64,000 nucleotides of DNA, from contig NC_059503.1 in the NCBI RefSeq assembly GCF_914767665.1, positions 38,564,001 to 38,628,000 of the forward strand. Direction: 5' to 3'. The position numbers and the translations under genes were made by a program. This document shows, in pieces, positions 59,805 through 64,000 of the stretch (positions within the stretch are counted from its first letter, which is position 1; every line of letters begins with the position of its first letter). The notes under the pieces are model-generated. The model was given only the letters and a program-made list of their open reading frames with translations. It had not been told where the DNA came from and did no database searches. This stretch comes from Harmonia axyridis (Eukaryota > Arthropoda > Insecta > Coleoptera > Coccinellidae).

Positions 59805-61122
59805 CAGTTGAAATGGACGTTCATTTTTGTGTTGTTCAGAAATAGTGTCATTGAAGTTGTGAAAGAACAAAAAATAGCATAGGTATATTTGAACCGAAAT
59901 TACCTGACCAACATATGGAAGCGATGATTCATATGATGTTCCTTTGATGTGAAGCCATAAGTGTCATAAAATATTGAGGAGAATGGAGAAATACTGAAAT
60001 GATATGAACTTTCAATTATCTGATATACTTTACTGCTGGTCAAGATACTTCTGAAATATTATGCTCAGAAGAAACTAGGTATTTTATCTGAAATCTAAAA
60101 TTCTGAGGAGCCTCAGGATATCACAGAAATATGGGAGAACCTGAATGTAGAACATAAAAAGTAAGAGAAGAAAACAAATTTGCACTGGAAGTGCGATTTG
60201 TAGAGAAAAGTTCCTGAGCCTTTGCAGTTTGAATGAATAATGATTTCCGTTATAGTTTTTCTCATTTCCAAGAATATCATAGTCGACAATCTCGACGTGA
60301 TATTGAGATTGAAAATATCAGAACCAACAATTCCCTCAAAGAAAAACGGCTGTTCTAATCCATCAAACCTCAACCGTAAATATAAAAGGCTTGGGTAAGA
60401 TTAAAGCTCCCCTTCTTTTCAGTTATTGATGGGAATTGGGACCACCGCTAAATCCTCTGCTTCATGCAATATCGATGTCTTCCGATGTCCTCGTTGAAAA
60501 ACTTGAAAAGCAGTGTGAAGAAGGTGTACCCTACTCTTTTCACGTCAAGAAATTACGACGATGTGGGGTTGGAATATTTAAGGAATTCTCGACAATGTGC
60601 GGATGGGATACGGTTGACATGACGGATTTACTCTCGAAGAATTTAGGGAATTTTTATTGTGGAGCCATCCTGAGGGATGGATCTCTGATGCGTTATTAGA
60701 CGTTTTGATATTTCGACATCTCACAGTGGCTCTGTGACGTCATATATTACGTGACCTGCTTATATTGTTACATCCTTCGTATTTTGACTTAAGTTGCTAT
60801 ACCTATACTTTTTTGTGTTGATTTCGACTAATAATTTAAAGACTAAAATATAAACGTATTTGGATTCGGTGCTTTCATGCTTTTGAGTAAAAATGTTTCA
60901 ATTATAGGGTTAGGAACATTTAAATCAGGCGAACAATTGGGACTAGGCCAAAGTTTCGTCTATATATCTATTTTTTTATTTGGTCGAATAAACATAATTT
61001 GTTTGGGTATAGAGGTCATTGAAAATTAATAGTAACACTTTGTTGAATAAAAAAAAAATGAAAAATATAAGAGAAAGTCACAAAACCTTAAAAAGTTATT
61101 ATATTGCTATCCCTTTATTCTA
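59805..61122. other. no recognised gene; open frame at 60436-60699
   Basis: Plus frame 60436-60699 (87 codons, first ATG at about 60472) lies in a GC-richer patch after CTTTTCAG, has balanced composition and ends R-D-G-S-L-M-R-Y. I recognise no domain. It could be an exon or a regulatory islet; I do not call it a gene. Confidence 0.3.
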
Positions 61123-62241
61123 TTAGGTGTTCAACTTTGCTTCCGCCGTTTGGCAATAGATGAGTGTAGCGGAAAGTGGTAGTCGAAAGAAATAGATCGT
61201 AGATGTTATAGCTTATGTATTTGTAAACATTACGCCATAGAAATATTAGTCGATTTGTGTCTACAACATAAAATTATTTTCAATTAAACATGTCAGCTTA
61301 CTGGCCAAATTCTCGTCATTTGCGGGAGGTTTTAATTTTTTGCTTTAATATGAAGAAATCTGCGGCTGAGGCTTATCGAATGCTTTCAAATACCTATGGT
61401 GAGGCTGCTTATAGTGAAAGAACGTACCGAGAGTGGTTTGAACACTTCAAGAACGGACCAGCATGGTGGTGGAAGAGAGAAGGTTTCCGAGGATACAGAA
61501 TTGAAGGCATAACTTTATCAAGACTCGTGTCAAACTCAACCAAAATCTGGCAGGTTCATTAGGAGTGACGCAACAAGCCATCTCAAAACGCCTAAAAGTC
61601 ATGGGAATGATTCAGAAACAAGGAAATTGGGTGCCGTACGAGTTGAAGCCGAAATATGTTGAACAGCGTTTGTTTGCTTGTTAACATCTGCTTGCAAGGC
61701 AAAGACGATTTCTGCATCACATTGAGACAGCAGACAAAAAAAGGGTTCATTAGGATAACCTGGAACGCAGAAAATTATGGGGATATCCCGGCCATGCTTC
61801 CACGTCGACGCCCTAACACGGTTCTAAGGTCATGCTACGTATTTGGTGGATCTAGCTCGGCGTAGTGTATTATGAGTTGTTAAAACCGACTTGAACAATC
61901 ACAAGCGATCGTTATCGAACGCAATAATTGCTATCAAGCCGAGTATTGAAAGACTAACGGCCGCAATACAACAAGAGACATGATAAAGTGATTTTACAGC
62001 ATGACAATGCTCGACCCCTGGTTGCGAAAGTGGTTAAGACATACAAGGAAACGTTGAAATAGGAAGTCCCCACCTGCCGTATTCTCCAGACGTTGCTCCT
62101 TAGGATTATCAATTGTTTCGATCAATGGCACACGGCCTGGCTGACCAGCACTTCCGATCTAAGAAGAAGTAGAAAATTGGATCGATTCATGGATCGCTTC
62201 AAAAGATGATCAGTTTTTCTCAACGCGGGATTCGAAGTATG
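61123..62241 (+). pseudogene. mariner transposase, 5' terminal repeat and most of the gene
   Basis: The 5' terminal repeat TTAGGTGTTCAACTTTGC begins at 61123 after TA. The transposase starts at ATG 61290 with M-S-A-Y-W-P-N-S-R-H-L-R-E-V-L and the HTH_48 region N-M-K-K-S-A-A-E-A-Y-R. A frame change near 61470-61560 then gives G-V-T-Q-Q-A-I-S-K-R-L-K and G-N-W-V-P-Y-E-L-K. Degraded W-W-x-x-L-G-V-V-Y-Y-E-L-L-K follows near 61850, V-I-L-Q-H-D-N-A-R-P (second catalytic Asp) near 61990, and the copy stops at about 62241 without the last motifs or 3' repeat. At least four frameshifts or stops. The first catalytic block (usually T-G-D-E-K-W) is altered. Confidence 0.88.
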
Positions 62242-63437
62242 CTTAGTGTAAATTGATGTCCTAATTTGAATGATCCCATAAATTTGAAAAAGTAAGTCAG
62301 GTCCAACTGGTCTTAATAATTAGACATGATAACACATATTTAATTATAAACTGAAAAAGCATTTCAACATTCGTATTCGTATCCTTGAGGATAGTAAAAA
62401 GTGATGCCACTAGAGTATTTGTCACCACTTTCCATCATCATCATTCTGAATGGAACATCAATATGAAAATCTAATCTGAAATATGAATATTACTTTCCGT
62501 TGTTCCAGTCTGGAGTAGCTTGTCATAGAAGCTACTACAATAATGAAACCACAATTGGTAACATTCATCAAAAATTCCAGAAAAGAGCTGACTTGGCATT
62601 AGGAGTCTTGGGCGCTGGTACATATCGGGCTGTCCTCAGAAAGCAATAAAACGACTTTATATGCATGGAAATACCGAGACTATCATCAATTCCAAACTTA
62701 TTGACGAAATTTTCTTCATTAATGCTCTCCTCTAGATGCCCATCCTCTGTTTGTAAATGCTGCTTCAGTTACAAACGTACATCAACCACAAATAAGTTTC
62801 AATCCAACCCTTACCTAACCTCTTTCATATTATTCACAACTGACGTTGACCCTCACGTTGCACTCTGTACGATTAGCATATCGGTGTAACCGAATCCTCT
62901 GAGGATGTAATATAGGGTTGAGCACTGGGTAGGAATCTCAGATTTCAATAATTTTAGGGCTAGTCGAATTTCAATTAGTAGAAGATAACAGCTAGCACGT
63001 GATGAATTTATTAGTAAATCAGTGACGAAGTGATATTCAATCTCGTTAAGGACTGTACACGTATCTAACCTCAACGAGTCGACCAAGGGTCTGAATTGGT
63101 TGTTTTTGTTCATTTTATAAACAGAACACTGATGACGGTTCCCTTGGGGAATACATATATGTAAATTTTATAGGATACTAGTTTTGAATAGGGGTGATTG
63201 AGAGGAAATCACTTGAACAGAAAATTCCCTTAGGCTACAGCAGCCAATATAAACTCTGCATGGCCATCAAATCATATACGATATCTATACCTTTTTTTTT
63301 CAGCTGAATATGAATTGGAATTTCAGCTTGACTGAATGTGAATTTTGGAATAGTGAATTGAGAACGAATAGAGTGTTTCGAGATATACAAATGGTTTATA
63401 TATTTGTCTGTCTATTTTCTACAGATCAATTCGAAAT
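62242..63437. other. no recognised gene
   Basis: Open frames at 62665-62889 (+) and 62853-63113 (-) are not recognised. Confidence 0.5.
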
Positions 63438-63740
63438 ACAGAGTGAGTCTATTAGACGTTTATGGAAAACTAATCATAATTTTGAACTGAAAATTCGCAC
63501 ATTGGGGTATGAGACAATGATCTTTCTCCTCAAACTATTTTCAGATCTTTACAACTTCCAGTTATACCAGAAACAGACTACTACTTCTTTATTTCAAATG
63601 GCACACCCCATATATTATTGCATCATTATAAAGCTTTTTTGCCGACAAAAAAAAGCTTTTTTCGAAAACATTTTTTTTTTCGATTCTCCAAATATTCAGT
63701 ATTATAAGACTATTTGCGGTTTGGACCTAAAATGGATACT
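63438..63740. repeat. single arm of the 45.2-46.2 kb foldback family
   Basis: Matches 45219-45600: TTATGGAAAxCTAATCATAATT, GAGACAATGATCTTTCTCC, AGACTACTACTTCT, ATTTCAAATGGCACACCC, ATAAGACTxTTTGCGGTTTG. The long plus frame 63310-63771 runs through it and is not a real gene. Confidence 0.78.
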
Positions 63741-64000
63741 TCGAAAGTTATCGAGGAAGAACTTCAAATGAGGAAAAAACGCAATTCATTACTGTGTGGA
63801 GTAGTCTGTGAATTCCGGAAAACACAGAAAGAAACTAAAATTCGATGTTTCCATACCGAAATTTCAACAATCATGATGAATTATTCGTAATTGAAAATTG
63901 TTTTGGTTCATGGATTCCTCAACAATTCTAACGAAAAATTAATTATAATTCATTAAATGTAACATTTATTTATGAAAACATAAAATTTTAGTTCCTTTCT

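Noticed and set aside
63310..63771. Longest plus-strand open frame at the right end (153 codons)
   Set aside because: Most of it lies in a foldback arm that is non-coding in its other copies.
1..64000. CRISPR array, bacterial operons, rRNA or tRNA genes
   Set aside because: No regularly spaced identical repeats, no ribosome-binding-site-led gene rows and no cloverleaf I could support by eye.

Overview
The window looks like AT-rich, intron- or intergenic-type DNA from an insect nuclear genome. Pointers are the transposon families (mariner, PIF/Harbinger, Tc1-like, Jockey-, RTE- and I-like LINEs), a retrocopied fragment of the SWI/SNF subunit gene moira/SMARCC, and eukaryotic splice-like signals. 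A beetle is plausible from the style of the repeats, but I cannot prove the order. No intact host gene and no bacterial feature was found. Almost every open reading frame longer than 60 codons is either chance or part of a decayed mobile element.

Layout. 1-2.2 kb: broken Harbinger transposase, then a 5'-truncated LINE ending in (TAA)n, both on the minus strand. 3.6-6.0 kb: two large foldback repeats and a small MITE. 10.4-12.2 kb: a LINE-like fragment, then decayed endonuclease (EEP) fragments on the minus strand with a well-formed hammerhead ribozyme on the plus strand between them. 12.9-16.3 kb: a long decayed Jockey-like LINE (minus) with a probable solo LTR in its reverse transcriptase and an I-clade-like LINE tail next to it. 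18-31 kb: two opposite copies of an element whose ends are hairpins, a Tc1-like fragment, a foldback with CRE-like sites and a minisatellite. 31-36 kb: CAGGGTG-ended elements, a GC-rich islet, the moira retropseudogene and two LINE tails. 36-60 kb: a dense series of foldback elements (0.7-2 kb) with TACAGGGTG-type ends, a third copy of the hairpin-ended element, a 3' mariner half, a LINE fragment and a candidate small exon carrying a start codon. 61-64 kb: a mariner 5' part and a half-copy of a foldback family.

The dominant signal is structural. At least ten large imperfect palindromes, most bounded by TA-CAGGGTG / CACCCTG-TA, make up roughly a fifth of the window, and single arms of the same families are scattered between them. 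The most specific functional signal is the hammerhead ribozyme core at 11939-11970, held in a long three-part stem I. All coordinates of repeat ends were read by eye and may be off by several bases.
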